Notes: generated from the letters alone by a model not told the origin. A stretch of 64,000 nt of DNA from Asterochloris sp. CNOR1 (GCA_963969365.1 OZ017757.1:1178001-1242000); one strand, 5' to 3'. Shown: positions 1-16,800, numbered from the stretch's first letter. Made by a program: numbers and translations.

Positions 1-3621
<3,621 letters not shown>

Positions 3622-3807
3622 AGGTTTGGACGGTCATCGTTCAAGCTGTCTGAATCACCAAGCAGCTTCAACAAGCTGAGATGCTTTCTGAAGTGCTTGC
3701 AGACCCTGATCAACTGAACAAGAATGAATGAGTGAATCTCCATGTTGTCTGCAAGTTCTCTTGTGGCAAATTCTGTCAAGTGCCTGTCAAGTGCTGTTGA
3801 CCCTGAG

Positions 3808-6800
3808 CTAGGCTCGGCTGGCAGAGCTGTCTATCTCAACCATGGGTGCGCCTGCCTCACTGGTGTGCACAATGATCACTGTGCCCGTGCCACCCCAGAG
3901 GCCCCACTGCTGCGCTTGCTGCTTGGCATGCAAGATGAGCTCAGCATCCATGGGGCTGCCCGTCTGCACGGGGAACGTGCCAAAGGACGCTGCGCACTGC
4001 CGGGCCTGCATGTGGTGGCGCACCACCGCCAGCTGGGGCACAGGTGGCCTCAGGCTGGCGACGGCGCAGGCCAACTCGGCGCTCGCCCTGTTGCTGCACG
4101 TCACGATGAGCGCTGCCCTGCACTCCAGCGCGCTGGTCACTGCCGCTGCAGCGGCTGACAGCGGCGCCGGCACTGGCTGGGGCCCCTGCTGCTTCATCCA
4201 GTCCACTGTTGTGGCTGTGCTGATTCCCTTCTCTGCTGCCTGAAGCGCACGGCTGAGCAGGCCCAAGCTGTCGCACAGGAAACCAACAGAGGCCTGCACC
4301 CCCAGGCTGGCAGGCCCTGTGGCAGCGATGCTCTTGGATGGTGCAGGCAGGGCAAAGGGCAGGCCCACACAGTCTGCACCGCTGAGGACCGCATTGGTGT
4401 GCGCCACCAGCTCTGCAGCCGGCAGGCGCTGCAGCCGCCGAGGCGGCGTGGTGCCGTGCTGCACCGGCAGGAGCACTGCAGTGGCGCTGGAGTGCAGCAG
4501 CAGGCGGCCTGCCAGCTTGGCCTTGGTGGCCAGCAGCTGCACCAGGAGAGGCACCTGGGGGGGCCCCAGCTGGAGAGCCATGTCGCCGGGGCACACCTGC
4601 AGCGCAGGCAGGGGCTGCTCCGTCACTTCTGTTGCCGTGGCTGCACCCAAAGGGCCATGTTGGGGAGGCTCAGCTGGGGAGACACACACCTGCAGCATGC
4701 GCAGGGGTCTTCTGTCCCTTCTGCTGCAGGCAGACCCCAGGCACTGCTGTTTATGGGGTGCTGGCAGGTGTTCTGAGCCTCTCCAATGGTCACCTCTGAG
4801 GCACCGCAGAGACACTGTTGGCAGGCAGCTCATGCTGCAGCTGTCCTGCCCCTGTTGAGGGTAGCAGCAGCGCCTGGCAGCTGCTTTGGCACTGGGAACC
4901 CAGACCATGTCTGCCCTTTGCAGGAACAGCGATCATCATGTGCAACATCGGCGCTTGGAATCTTGGATCTGTTGCCATGTTCTGTTGCATTGCCTGTTGC
5001 CCCGCACCTGCAGCCCCGCTACCTCCTCCAGGATGGCATCTGCACTTCGGATGGCTGCAGCGCTCTCCAGCTTTGCGATCACCTGAGTGCGCTCAAGGCC
5101 TGCAGCAGCAGGATGGCCACCACTCACCCACTCAGCGACCGGCAGTCTGTTGAAGCCTGCATGGCCAAAGCATGGCCAAAGCATTGCCTGCATGGCGTGC
5201 TCAGGGAGCAAGCTCTGCTGAGTGAAAAGCGCTGGACGTGCTGCATGCACCCCAGGCATGAGCTGTCCAAGCACAGGCCAGCGCCAGTGCACACCTGCAG
5301 AATCCAGAGCCTGCCTGACAGCGCGCGCGTCTGCCGCCGTCTGCAGGGGAACGGCCACAAAATCCGGCCGCGTGACCTCGTGAGCCCCCAGCAGGTGCAG
5401 GGCCTGCTCCTGAGCAGCGTCCAGCTGCAGCAAGGGGCAGGAGGCAGTGGCAGGTGGCCCCTCGCTGCCGTCCGCTTCAGCCGGAAGGACAGCTGCCACC
5501 GCCTGCCCAGCCAGCAGCGTTCCGCTGGTCAGCACCTCAGCCGCCATCTGGCAACTGCCTGCCTCCACCGACTGCACTCGGAGGGTGACTGCGCCCTGCC
5601 CTGCCCGGAGCAGCAGGCCTGGGGTCACCCGTGCCCAGACGTCTGCCCCATGAGTGCACTTGATGGTGGCGACGGCGGCCTTTGCAGTCCAGCGCGCAGC
5701 TGCAGTGCAAGCACAGGGTTCACTGGAGGGGCTGAAGCGCTGGGTGATGTGGCCATGAGCCCACTTGACGGTGGCAATGGACCTCTTCAATCCAGCGACT
5801 GAACAGCCATATGATCCTATTGTGAATGAAGCTGCCCAGAAGGTTGTCTTGGCCGCGCAGCAGGGTGCATGGCGCATTTCATTCTAAGTCAAGCAGTCCA
5901 GCAGGCTGTGATGGCAGCGCAGCAGGCACATGACTGATGCAGTCAGCAGCACGGGCTGCTCTGCTTCACATGCTGTCAAAAGACTCAGGGTGACCTCAGC
6001 TACCTGCTGTGACGGCAGGCTCAGACCGCAAACCGTAGACAGTCAAAGCTGCAACAGCAGGGGAAGATCTGCCGGGCAACATTGCCCGCTTAGAACAGAC
6101 TGGAGCATGCAGATGGCAACCAGAGTCACAAGGCAAACAACAGGAGTGGTGCCTACCTGGCTGGCCTGCGTCACCCCCCTGGCCGCTGCTATCATCACTG
6201 GTCCTGCCAGAGTCCTCAGCCCTGTCCTCCATGCCAGGTGGGGCATCGCTGGCAGTGTGGTGCTGCTGGGCTGAGGGGCTGCGATCGGCTGCCTCAAAGG
6301 CCACGTGCTGGCCCCGGCTTAACTTGAGGTACTGCTGCTGGCTGCTGAAGGCAGTGATGTGCATGCCAGCTCCAGGCAGCTGCAGGATGCAGGCTACGTG
6401 ACGCTGGGCTCGCGTGGCGCTGTGGGAGACCTGCAGGGTAGCAGCCATCAGCCCCTGCTAGAATCCACAAAGCAAATGCAGGTCACCACGCCCTGCAAGC
6501 ACATGTCACCTTGTCTGGCTCTCCAAGCTGTGCAGCCTGGCTGTGTGCAGGAGGCAGGCAGGCAGCAACAGTGCAGCAGCAAAAGCCCCCCGGGCTCTGC
6601 TGACAGCAGCCTGAACTTTGTACAATGCAGTCGGCCGCCGTTGACACCTTCAAATGCATCTTTGTCCTCAGTCCTTGCATTGCTTAGACTGGCAGGCCAT
6701 GTAGAAGGCTCAGGAGGTTGCATACCAGCATATGCAAGGATCAGAGTGTAACACAGTGCAGTGGTTGGGACCACTCCTGCAGCAAGCGGCACATGAGGGC

Positions 6801-9800
6801 AGCATGCAGATGCGCAGCTTTCTGTCCAGCAGGCAATGCTACCTGCAGTGCAGAGAACAGGCATGCAGCCTCCAGGAAGCAGTCAGGGCTGCGTGTCGCA
6901 GTGACAACGCATGTGTGAGGTCATGCGCTGTCTGCAAAGACAGCGCAGAAGGCAGGGCCTTTGCCTGCTGCAGGTGGCGCCTGAGAGTGGCCTGTTGATG
7001 TGCTGCCACAGGAGCCAGATCACAAGCTGCGCATACTGCTGTCAGGGCACAGGAGAGCTGTCCCATGCACTTGTGGGGGTTGCATCTGCCGCAGGTGCAG
7101 AACCAGTGTGGCACTGTGCGCCAGGTGAGGCCATGTCTGCAGCAGATGCGCAGGCCTCACCTGCCGCAGGTGGCGCATGAGGGCGCCATGCTGCTGCACA
7201 GTCCCCTGGGCGAGGTCGAGGCCCGCCACATCCATGCCCGCCTCCAGGAGCCCGGCCAGGGGGTCCTCTGGCGCTGCCTCAGCGCCCTCCCTGTGGGGGT
7301 GGCGCCCATGGGAGCCGGGTAGCGGTGGCAGACCTGCAGTTGAAAAAAGTGGGGTGGCCCACCAGCAAGCCCCAGCAGCAGCGCAGTCTTGTGCAACAAT
7401 CTGGCCCAGCATGGTCTGCGCACCCCGCATGAGCCTCAGCCCTGGTGTGTCCTAGTGGTGGGCACATCACCAGACAGGAAGCTGGTCAGAGTGTGCTGGT
7501 CACAGCAAGGCCAACGGAACGGTCAAGTGCAGGCAGCACCGGCAGCCCAAGAGGCACCCTTCTGCAGCATGGATCATGGTATGTCCCAAACCCATGACAA
7601 GTCCTAGGTGCCTGCAGTACAGGCAGCAGCCAGCACTCTCTTTGCTTCACAGATCCGGCTCCACTCCTTCGTGTCCAGATGGCGACACGACTCTGGGCAG
7701 CAGCCAGCAACCCTTGCTCACTGCATTGCCCGTCGCGAGGCCTGAGGCAGGCAACTCCTCTCTCAGCAGCGCAGTTATGGTGCTGGCCAGGAGTGTGCAC
7801 AGCACTCAGCAGCCGCGCCTGTTGCAGGGACCCCCTCCCCCTCCTCGCTCTTCCAGCATACACTTAAAAAGTTGCTGCCAGATGGGACCCGAGCTGGCAC
7901 CCAGCAGCCCACCCTCACCTGCCTCGCCAGCAGCTGTGCCTCCCACAGGGGACTCCCCTCCCAGCAGCGCCGTGATGCTGCTGGGCGAGGCAGGCTTGCC
8001 GGGGCTGCCTGATGGCTCTACAGTGCGCCGCCGTGTGAAGCTGGCTGTGACCTGATTCAGGAAGCCCCGAGCACTCTGCAGCAGCAGGATCCACAAATGC
8101 TTCAGGACAGCAATCCCAAAATGGAAGCTGAAGAGAATGTCCAGAAGCCGCGGGCACTCCACAACACTAGGCAGCACTCTGACAGACAGGGGCGTTCTAC
8201 ACCAGCTGTGAACGGCCTTGCAACAGCCTCTTGAGTCCTGGCGGCTTGTCCGCAGGCTGGCAAAGACCACCTGCCGCAACATTCAAGACATTACTTGGTG
8301 TGCAGCCTGGGATGTAGTAGGCAGGCACAGAGGTGCAGCTTGTCTCAAAGGCTTAGGGGCTGCCTGCTTCCTGTGGCCACTGCAGAATGCATCAGCCAGA
8401 CCCGGGCACAGCCAGGTTTGCTAGGTCAAACATGTTCAGCTGGGCAGGATGTGACCATTCTGACAAAACATTGGCCAGGCCAGGACTCACACCAGAAACT
8501 CTAAGACCAGCCTACACCGCAGCGCACCTGTGGTGAGGGAGCATCCGCCTGATGCTGCCGCCCTGCGAGGCCATCAGCCAGGCTGGTGCTTTCAGCACAC
8601 CTACCGGCCATCAAGCAACACTCCAAGCATGCGCAGCACCACTGGTCCACAACAGCTTGATAAAAGCCCACAGCACTTCACTTCAAAGGTTTCTCGTCCC
8701 ACGCGGACGCTGCAACAGCCCATCAGCGAAGTTGGGAAGCAGCCAGCATACTAGGGCACCCCCGAGATAACTTGCAACTGCGCACCTCAGGTGAGGGACT
8801 GCCTGCCTCAGGCGGCCGCTCCGACAGTCCATCAGCCAAGCCAGGGTGCAGCCAGCACATCATGCGAGTACGTCGAGGCTCCACATGAGCCCCAGTGACG
8901 CTGGTCATGCTGACTGAGGCAGTCTGGGGGCACAGCTCTCGAGGGGGTGGTGGGGGTAAAGCATCCTTCAACTGTGCAGGCTGCTGGGCAGCAGCGATCT
9001 GCAGGGCAAGTGCACACATGTGAGGCGATTTAGTTTGCCATGCACACCGCGTTCTGCAGGGACGCGAACTGTGCCGCAGTGCACTTCTGGGACCCAACAG
9101 AGGCTGGCACAGGGGTGTCTCAGCAGGCAGTAGTCTGCCAGGACCCAGCAGAAGCCTTTACGTGGTGGCCTGCAAGAGCTGCGCAGCAAGCTCTGGCCTG
9201 CAACAGTCCATCAGTCCTGCAGTTCTTGAGGAATGCCAGTTGTATGCTGCAAGAAGTGTTTCACAACACAGCTGCTGCAGTGTGTCAACGACTTGCCCGC
9301 GTGATCATGACAGGGACGGGGTCTGCCCCCGCCTGCAGGCTGCCCACCAGCACCACCACGGGGCTGCCAGTCTCGCAAAGCTTGGAGGCCACTGCATGCT
9401 GCAGGGCCTTCTGAATGGGCTCCTCCAGCTGTGCATCTGAGACTGCTGGCACAGTCAAGGCCTGCACGCCACGCACGGCAGCGCACCTTCCCACCGCCTG
9501 CAGGTCAGTCAGGCAAGTGCACATGGGTTGCCCGTCACAGCCAACAGTCGGGGCCTAGTTGCCAAGGCCTGCAGCACTCCCTGTTGTCTGCGGCACCGAG
9601 ACCCATATCTGCACACTGAACAACTGGACCAGCGGCGCACTTACTGACTGAGATCATGTTGCAGCATGTAAAGCTGTCCGTTGTGACATCATGCAAGGGT
9701 GCACACAAGCAAGCTGCACACAGCAATCATCTGGTGGGTGCCGTAGCACTGCGCCAGGTTTTTCTAGCAACTCACTGGGGGCTATCACCTGCTGCACAAG

Positions 9801-12800
9801 GCTTACACACCTCTGCAGCAGCAGGGTCCAGCAGCAGGGGTAGGCCAAACCTAGAGTGTCGGCCATCATAGCAGCTGCCTAAGCAGCCACATATGCAAGC
9901 TGTTGCAGCATGTAGTGACGCCATCTGTCGCAGCAGTGACCCCAGCAGCAAGGGCAGGCTTAGCATGCAGCGAGGTCAGGGGACAGCAACCCCAGGTGCA
10001 TCTGGCTGATGTCGAGGAGAATGTGCCAAGGAGCACACCTCTGCAGCGGCAGTGACCAGCAGCACGGGCAGACCCAGCCTGTAGCGAGCCAGCAGGACAG
10101 CGGCTGCGCCGGAGGCAGCCACCACCACAATCAGGCCAGCTCCGATGTCCAGGGCAGTCCGGGCTGCACCGGCCACCACTGCTTCCACTGCATCAGCTGC
10201 ATTGCCGGGGCTGCTGATGGCTGCCTTGTGAATGTGGCGGTAGCTGTGGCCACCCTCCAGACAGTGCTCCGCTGCTTGGGCTGTGACTGCCAGCATCTGC
10301 ACCGCCTTCAGTCAAAGAAGCGGCTCAGAGACACAGGCTGCATGTGCATGATGACCGCAGACAGCCAGGCAGAGCTTTCCCCATGGCAGCCTGAGAAGTA
10401 ATGAAGCACGTGTACCATGCACTGCACACCAGGCCCAAAGCACTGGCCAGCCCAGCTCATGCCAAATCCAAGAGATTGGGCACTTCAGGTTGACAGCTGT
10501 TCGTCAGCACCACAGCTCACCTCGACAGGTGTGCGTCCGTGAGACACCACTGCTCCAAGCACAAGCCCATCTACGCCATCCAGCACTGCCCCAGCAACAT
10601 CAGCTCTCTCAGCCGCTGTGGGCTCAGCCTGCTGCAGCATTGAGTCCAGCAGCTGCCCATGCACCAGCACGAAACGACCGGCCGCCTGGGCCTTGGCGGT
10701 CAGCAGCTTCTGTGCGAGGGCGACCTGTGCAGGGGGCAGCTCCAGAGCCAGGCTGGTGCGGCAGATCATGATGCCGTCCGCCTCTACCAGGATCTGTGGT
10801 CAGCGAGGGACAGGCTGTGATGAGCACGCTTGCAGACAAGGCACACAAGGTTACTCCCAGAGGTTGCAGGACAGACACACCCCACAGAAGCAGGATCCTG
10901 TCAATGGATTCACCCAGTCAAGGTCATTGTGCAGCAGATCTGCGCAAGCCGCCCAACTCATTTTTTCTGGATTGGTCAAGTTGGTTTGATTATGACGCAA
11001 GCGATGATCCCCAACAAGGCACAGCACCGTCCCAGGGTACCAGCCTCTTCAGAAAAGCAGGATCAGCACTGACCTCATCTATTTTGGAGAGCCCAGCAGC
11101 GTTCTCGATGCGAGCAATGATGCCTATGGAGCCGCCAGCAGGCTCATTGGTGGCCAGCGTGCGGCGCACGTACTGCACATCCTCAGCGCTCTGCATGAAT
11201 GCCGGCGCCACAAAGTCCAGGCTGTGCTTTGCTGCAAAGCTCTGCAGGTCCTGGATGCTGGCACCTTCCAGGGCTGGGGAGGGGATGGCTGTGTGTGGCA
11301 GGCTGATGTGCATGCTCTCCTGCAGGCAGCAGAGATGCTTGGTGAACAAGGGCCAGCTCTGCTTGAGGGATACAGAGGCCAAGCATCTGTGAAGACTGAT
11401 GCGGGACATTGCAGGCATCAAGCTGAAATGTGAAGCGGACAGGGTACAGGCAGGCATCAGCATGAGCTGGCAGCCAAACAGCCTGCACACATCCTGTATG
11501 AGTGGCAGGGTGGAGACGCATTGGGCATACTGCCTGCACTGGTTGTCCAGCAAGAGGGCGCCCCCATGTACTGCACTTACAAGCAGCACCTCTAAGCTGC
11601 AGCAACCCAGGCGTGCCATGCAGGGATGCGGCCCCCACCTGCAGCTGCTGGCCGGGGGCCACATAAGTCACCACTACCTTGCACTTCTTCTGATCAGCCA
11701 TCACGCTGTCCACCTGCAGCCACAGAGTGGCACTGACAGGGTAGCAGCCGAAGCCTAACGATGACCAAGCGCACTTGCAGGGCGACGCTGCAGCCTGATT
11801 GAGGCTGACATGCAAGACAGACACTCTGCCCTGCTGGAGCAAGCAGCAGCTGCATCTTGATGCCCACCACAATTTGAACAGCACAGTCTTGTGTCAGGTG
11901 TTGCGGAGGGCCTGCAACTCCCCTGCCACTCATGCACCGTCAGCACTTCATCTGCTGCTGCTTCTTCACCTGTGCATCCCCTTCTGGCGCAATGCAGGGG
12001 GTGCAGCACCTCATCAGAGCCCCATACATGGCACACCGCCCTGTTGTTGCACCTGAAGCTGGATGCTGCCCTCGTCCAGCAGCATCAGGGTGCCAGGCTT
12101 GACCACCTCGCACAGCAGCTCCAGCACAATGGGCACCACATGACCGCCCTCGTGGGTTGTCTGGGGGGTGCCAAAGGACTCGCAGGCCACCAGTGTCAGC
12201 TTCTGGCCTGTGTGAACAGCCATGGGCCTGTGCCCATCCAGGGGCCCCACCATGATGCTGGGCCGCCGTGTGTTGAGGCACACTGCACGTAAGGGAAAGC
12301 ACGCTGCATGCAGCATGCCTCCAGATGGTATGTGAGAGCGGGACAACACCAGCTGCCTGTTACATCGCAGCCATGCCTCTAACAAGCCAGCTGCAGCACT
12401 GCCTCAGCTTGCCCCTGAAATGGGACTTGCTGCTTGCAGCACCCGTAAGCTGCTTCATAGCTCAAGAAGCCCTGCCGGTCATGTGTCAATGTTGTCTACG
12501 CGGAGCGAGCCAGGGAGCATCCCACTCCTGTGCCTGACCTTGCTGCGGGGCCCGTGACGGTCAGCCGCAGCACTGCTGCAGCCGCACCTGCAATAGTACA
12601 GCCCAGCTCCTGCTCTACAGTTCTGATGCTGTCCAGCACCTTCTGGTGATCTGAGTGCTGCCCAGAGGAAAAGTCCAGGAAGGCTGTCTCCATGCCTGCA
12701 GCCAAGACAGGTCCAGGGGAAGCCTTGCAGTCTGCAGGGCACATGAGCTCCTGCCACTGACACTCTGCAGGCAGCCTGCAGATCGCAGCACAGCCTGGCA

Positions 12801-13465
12801 GAGCTCTGCTTCATGGAGGGGGAGAGGGGAGCAATGACGTTTGGCGCCCACCTGCTGCAGCCAATTTCCGGATGGCTGCCGCTGAGTTGCAGCTGGGCCC
12901 CAGGAAGCAGGCCAGCTTCACTTGGCGGGCAGGAGGCACTGGGGCACTTGGGGGGCCCTCCCCAGCAGCCAGCTCCACGGCTACAGACGGCACCTTGGCT
13001 GGCGTGAGCATCCCCGTCTGTGCTGAGCGCTTGGGCATGGCTGTCCGGACGCCCCTGGCCTTGATAGTGCTGCCCTTGCCACCTTTCTGCACATCTGGTG
13101 TTGCTGGGGTGCCCTCAGGCAGGGCTGCAGGAGGGTTCCCAATGTCTTTGGCATTGCTACGTGCTCTGGGGCTGCCCTGGGCTGCCTCCGATGTGAGCAG
13201 CGCTGCAGCTGAGGCTGCCTTGAGGACAGCAGCCACGTCCAGAGCCATGGGAACAAAGAGAGCCACCTGCTCATTTGCATGGCGAACGTCTGCACTGGCC
13301 TGCTTCACCCTGTTCCGCGTATATGGACTGCAGAGCACGTACAGTGAGGTTAGCCCTCGGCACGAGCTGGCCTGTGAGCAGCACAGACACAAGGAGTGGC
13401 AGCATGCAGCGGAGATGGGTGGCTCACCTGAAGTAAGGTGTGTTGGGAATGCCGCCGCTGACCAT
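3808..13465 (-). CDS. Tandem double pyruvate-kinase-like protein, degenerate active sites
   Basis: One minus-strand gene carries two consecutive pyruvate-kinase modules. The likely start is the ATG at 13465 (MVSGGIPNTPYF), spliced to an Ala-rich N-terminal region at 13341-12860. Module 1 (about 12.9-9.3 kb) has the N-terminal barrel start KLACFLGPSCNSAAAI, a B domain near 12.3-12.0 kb (KPGTLMLLDEGSIQLQV), the second barrel half (IGIIARIENAAGL; then AVLDGVDGLVLG) and a C domain (10.3-9.3 kb). A Ser/Pro-rich linker lies at 8.05-7.9 kb. Module 2 runs 7.3-3.8 kb (LLEAGMDVAGLDLAQG; VIAKLESAAAI; AVLSGADCVGLP) and ends at the stop at 3808. Key residues are poor: module 1 has Arg for the catalytic Lys of the KIEN motif and lacks ARGDLG; both modules lack the Arg of RLNFSHG. 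I infer a regulatory or structural role, or residual activity at best. Several exon edges are uncertain. Confidence 0.78.
5649..5800 (-). repeat. Duplicated acceptor-side exon segment in PK-like module 2
   Basis: The segment at 5649-5694 recurs 104 bp away at 5753-5796. Of the first 27 bases, 22 match, and both end in tccagcg. On the minus strand the pair reads ATIKCTHGADVWARV (probable exon) and ATVKWAHGHITQ (copy). Confidence 0.7.
6779..7200 (-). repeat. Array of four exon-end copies in PK-like gene
   Basis: Copies begin near 6779, 6967, 7088 and 7163. The last is the probable true exon end, encoding QQHGALMRHLRQ on the minus strand, followed by a GTGAGG donor. The others keep the cgcaggtggcg-like core but are diverged. 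Confidence 0.6.
8385..8866 (-). repeat. Array of diverged copies around catcagcca motif, PK-like intron
   Basis: Related segments occur at about 8385-8425, 8522-8590, 8693-8750 and 8781-8866. They share a cacctnnggtgaggg head and a ccatcagccaagccagg-like tail, separated by roughly 100-170 bp. No coding match could be assigned to any copy. Confidence 0.5.
9806..10092 (-). repeat. Three copies at about 114-bp spacing, PK-like C-domain exon end
   Basis: Copies start near 9806, 9920 and 10034. The rightmost belongs to the C-domain exon and reads RYRLGLPVLLVTAAAEV on the minus strand. The left copies read RFGLPLLLDPAAAEV and a shorter LSLPLLLG version. Spacing is close to 114 bp in both steps. 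Confidence 0.72.
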
Positions 13466-13817
13466 GGCAGAGATCCTGATCGCTTGCTTGTGATGGTCCT
13501 TCATTGAGCCCTGATGCCGCATACTGGATGTGCCACACCCCATTATGGCCCCTTAGTCTTTCACCCTGAATCTATTGAGGAGACGCTCTATGTTTGAGCT
13601 AAACCTGACTCGAAGTTTAGGGAGCGGCTGCCATTGTGTGTAGGGTGTGAAATTGCCACCTGAAGGTGATGAAGGCCAAGTGGCAGCAGCAAGCCCCACA
13701 GTCAGTGGCCACTGAGAGAGCGGCTTGACATCCTGGGATTCTGAAATGAGAACATTATAAGGATAAAGCACATGCCCCTCTTTGTGCCATGAACATGCAG
13801 CCTGGGTAGCAACAGCT
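13466..13817. promoter_or_regulatory. Divergent intergenic region, PK-like / TRAPPC13
   Basis: These 352 bp separate the two divergent start codons and must hold both promoters and 5' UTRs. The stretch around 13745-13765 is slightly AT-rich. I see no TATA box or named element that I could defend. Confidence 0.5.
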
Positions 13818-16800
13818 ATGGCCTCTGGAGAACATCTACTGGCTTTCAGAGTGCTGCGGCTGGCCAAGCCCACCCTGACCATTGACCAGCCATTGCGGTT
13901 GGACATCACAGCAGATCTGCAGCCTGACACCAGAGGCAGCATCCAGGCATCCAGCAACCACCATGCCTCACTGCGGCAACCATTCACAGACAGGTGGTAG
14001 CCTGCACATAACATGGCACCCTTCAGAGTGCACCCGAGTGCCACAACTCACCGCTTTCGATGCACAGGATACATGCCCGGAGCCCCCTGGATGCTGGTGG
14101 CATCAGCCCATACATGGAATTGCCTCAGGCCTTCGGAGTGATTTATCTGGGGGAGGTATGTCCTGCTCCCTTGCAGAGCTTGCCTGCATGCTGCGCATTT
14201 GTTGCTCACATTCTCTTATTGCCCATTGCAGACCTTCTGCAGTTACATCAGTGTCAGCAACTTCTCCAGCACCCCTGTGTCCTCAGTGGGAGCCAAGGTG
14301 AGTTGCTGACAGCAACCTGCAGATCTGCTCTGCCTCGGATGGAGGAGGTCACTAGGGGGCTCCTGGAGGTGCAGCCAGCCGGCACTCCAGCCCTACTGTT
14401 CCTGACGCTGCATACCCAGGCGGAGCATGCATGGCCCAGCCTTGGTGCCTGCAGGCTGAGCTGCAGACAGAGCGGCAGAAGGCAGTGCTGTATGACAACT
14501 CCTCCCAGGTCTTGCCATCCCTGGGCCCAGGGGGCCGCCACGACTTCATTGTGCGCTATGACGTCAAAGAGCTGGGCTCACACACCCTAGCCTGCTCTGT
14601 GTCCTACACCACAGCTGAAGGGGGGCGGAAATACCTCCCTCAGGTGGTGATGTTGATGCACACTGTCTGTGGCCTCCTCCTGTGTCCTACGACACAAGCC
14701 AGATGCACCGCAAAGTACTTGCCTTGTGGCTGCACTGCCTGGCGCTCTTAAGCAGCAGGCTATGCAAGAGGAGGCCATGGTTTTGCTGGACTTCAAAGCA
14801 AGGCTGCATCTCAGTCACAGTAAGGTGTGCTCTGCTGTGCAGTACTTCAAATTCGTGGCGAGCAACCCTATTTCGATCAAAACAAAGGTCAGAGCTGCCG
14901 TCTGCATGCCTAGACAGGCTTTGCCAGACAGTCTCTCTTCTTGCTCTGTCTTGCAGCGCTGTAGCCCTTGCACTGGTGGTGCCATGCTGGCACACATCTG
15001 CAGCCTTTCCGGCGCAGAGCTGACTCTATGCAGCCAGCATTGCATTGACACTGCCGCAAGCCTGCAGACCCGCTCAGTGAACAACGACATGTTCCTTGAG
15101 GCCTGCGTGGAGAACGCGACCAAGGGGCCCCTTGTCCTAGAGTACATGAAGTTTGCAGCCACACCCCCGCTGACCAGCACGCCTGTGGACACCAAGCGGG
15201 ATCTCAATGTCCACCAAACTGAGCAGGGCCCGCTGCAGCAGTACATGGACACGCTGCAGGTAGGTGCCCACAGTTGACCAAGCAGGCTTTTATTCGCCAG
15301 TTTTCTTTGGCATGCTGGGTTAGCACTTTGAACACTGCTGCTGCATTGCTTTCCGGGGCACATCAACCCTGCCTGCAGTGCTGCCTGCTAGATGGCGACC
15401 ACACTGTCAAATGAGTCATGGCACAAGCTCCTGCCAACAGTGTGATTCCAGGGTCTCTGGCACTGCCTGCCTGATACTGATGAGGCTGGTGACTAGCGGT
15501 GCCTTGTGCGCTGTGTCACTTGGGCACTTCACTTCCTCACATTGCAGGGTCATTGGCCCTAGAGAACCTGCAGCTGGACATGCCCTCTGCACAAGAGGCA
15601 TCAGACACGTCTGGCAAGAGGCTGCCCTAATCAACATGTGCGGCTCTAAATGTCTCCCTTGGGGCTGCAGGGCCTGCAGCTCTCACTGTCCCTCGCACAA
15701 GCATACCTCTGGCCATGGGCTGCCCTGACCATTATGTATTGCTCTGATTGCGTCCCCGTCTCTGCTGCAGATTAGAAACCCTGGAAGCACCTGCAGCTGC
15801 ATATGCCCTCTGCTCAAGCAGCATCAGGCACATCTGGCCATGCGCCGCCCTACCCACCTTATGGTGCTGTCACCATCCCCCATCTGTGCTGCAGATCATT
15901 GACCCTGGAGGCACCTGCAACTTCTTGTACCGCCTGCACAAGCAGCCAGCAGACACAGCTGGGAATGCACTCGGCAAGCTGGAAATCAAATGGCACGGTA
16001 CCATGGGCGAAGTTGGGCGCCTGCAGACACAGCAGATCATGGGCTCAGCGACCTGGCGCAAGGTAAGAATCCCCTCGGCCATGTCCAGCTGTAAGATATT
16101 AGCACTCTACATTGCACAGGCAGGAGTCAGGACGTGCCAGAAGAGGTGGGCACATTGCATTGCAGGAAGCGCTTCGTGGCGCAATGCCCTCGATGGTCAC
16201 CCACTCTGCACTGCGCCTGCTGGCGTGGCACCATGACAATGGCTGGCCGCCTACAGATGCTGCAGATCAGGGGCACAGCCATCATACGCCTCGCCACTCA
16301 CACTTGTGGGCACTGCGCAGGGCAACAGCCCCTTCTGTGTTGTGAGAATTCGCAACGCCACGCCTGCTGCATGTTCAAGAAGTTATGACATCTAAAGTGG
16401 CATGAAGCAAAGCACAGCTTTGTCCTTTGCTTGACCTCCTCAGTGGCAAGCAACTCATCCCAGGTGACGCCGTCCATGCAGCCCTGACAGCGAGGGCCTT
16501 GGCCAGTCCCTGACGCAAGCTATGGCTGTGCAGGAGGCTGAGCTTGTGTTGGTGGCCGCTCCAGCTGAGGTGGTTCTGGAGCGCCCCTTCACAGTCCAGC
16601 TGAAGCTCAGAAACCAAGTGGACAGGCCGTTGGGGCCCCTGCATGTTACTCTCAGCCCCTCAGCAGGTGAGCTCGTCTGGCAGCTGCAGAAAGGTTGCTC
16701 TGCTGGGGCAATGCTGCCCATCTGCTCTTTGGAGCAACAGGAGCTGCTAAGCACAGAATGCTGCTGCTTGACTTCTGAGAAGTGTACAGCGTGCTCTGCA

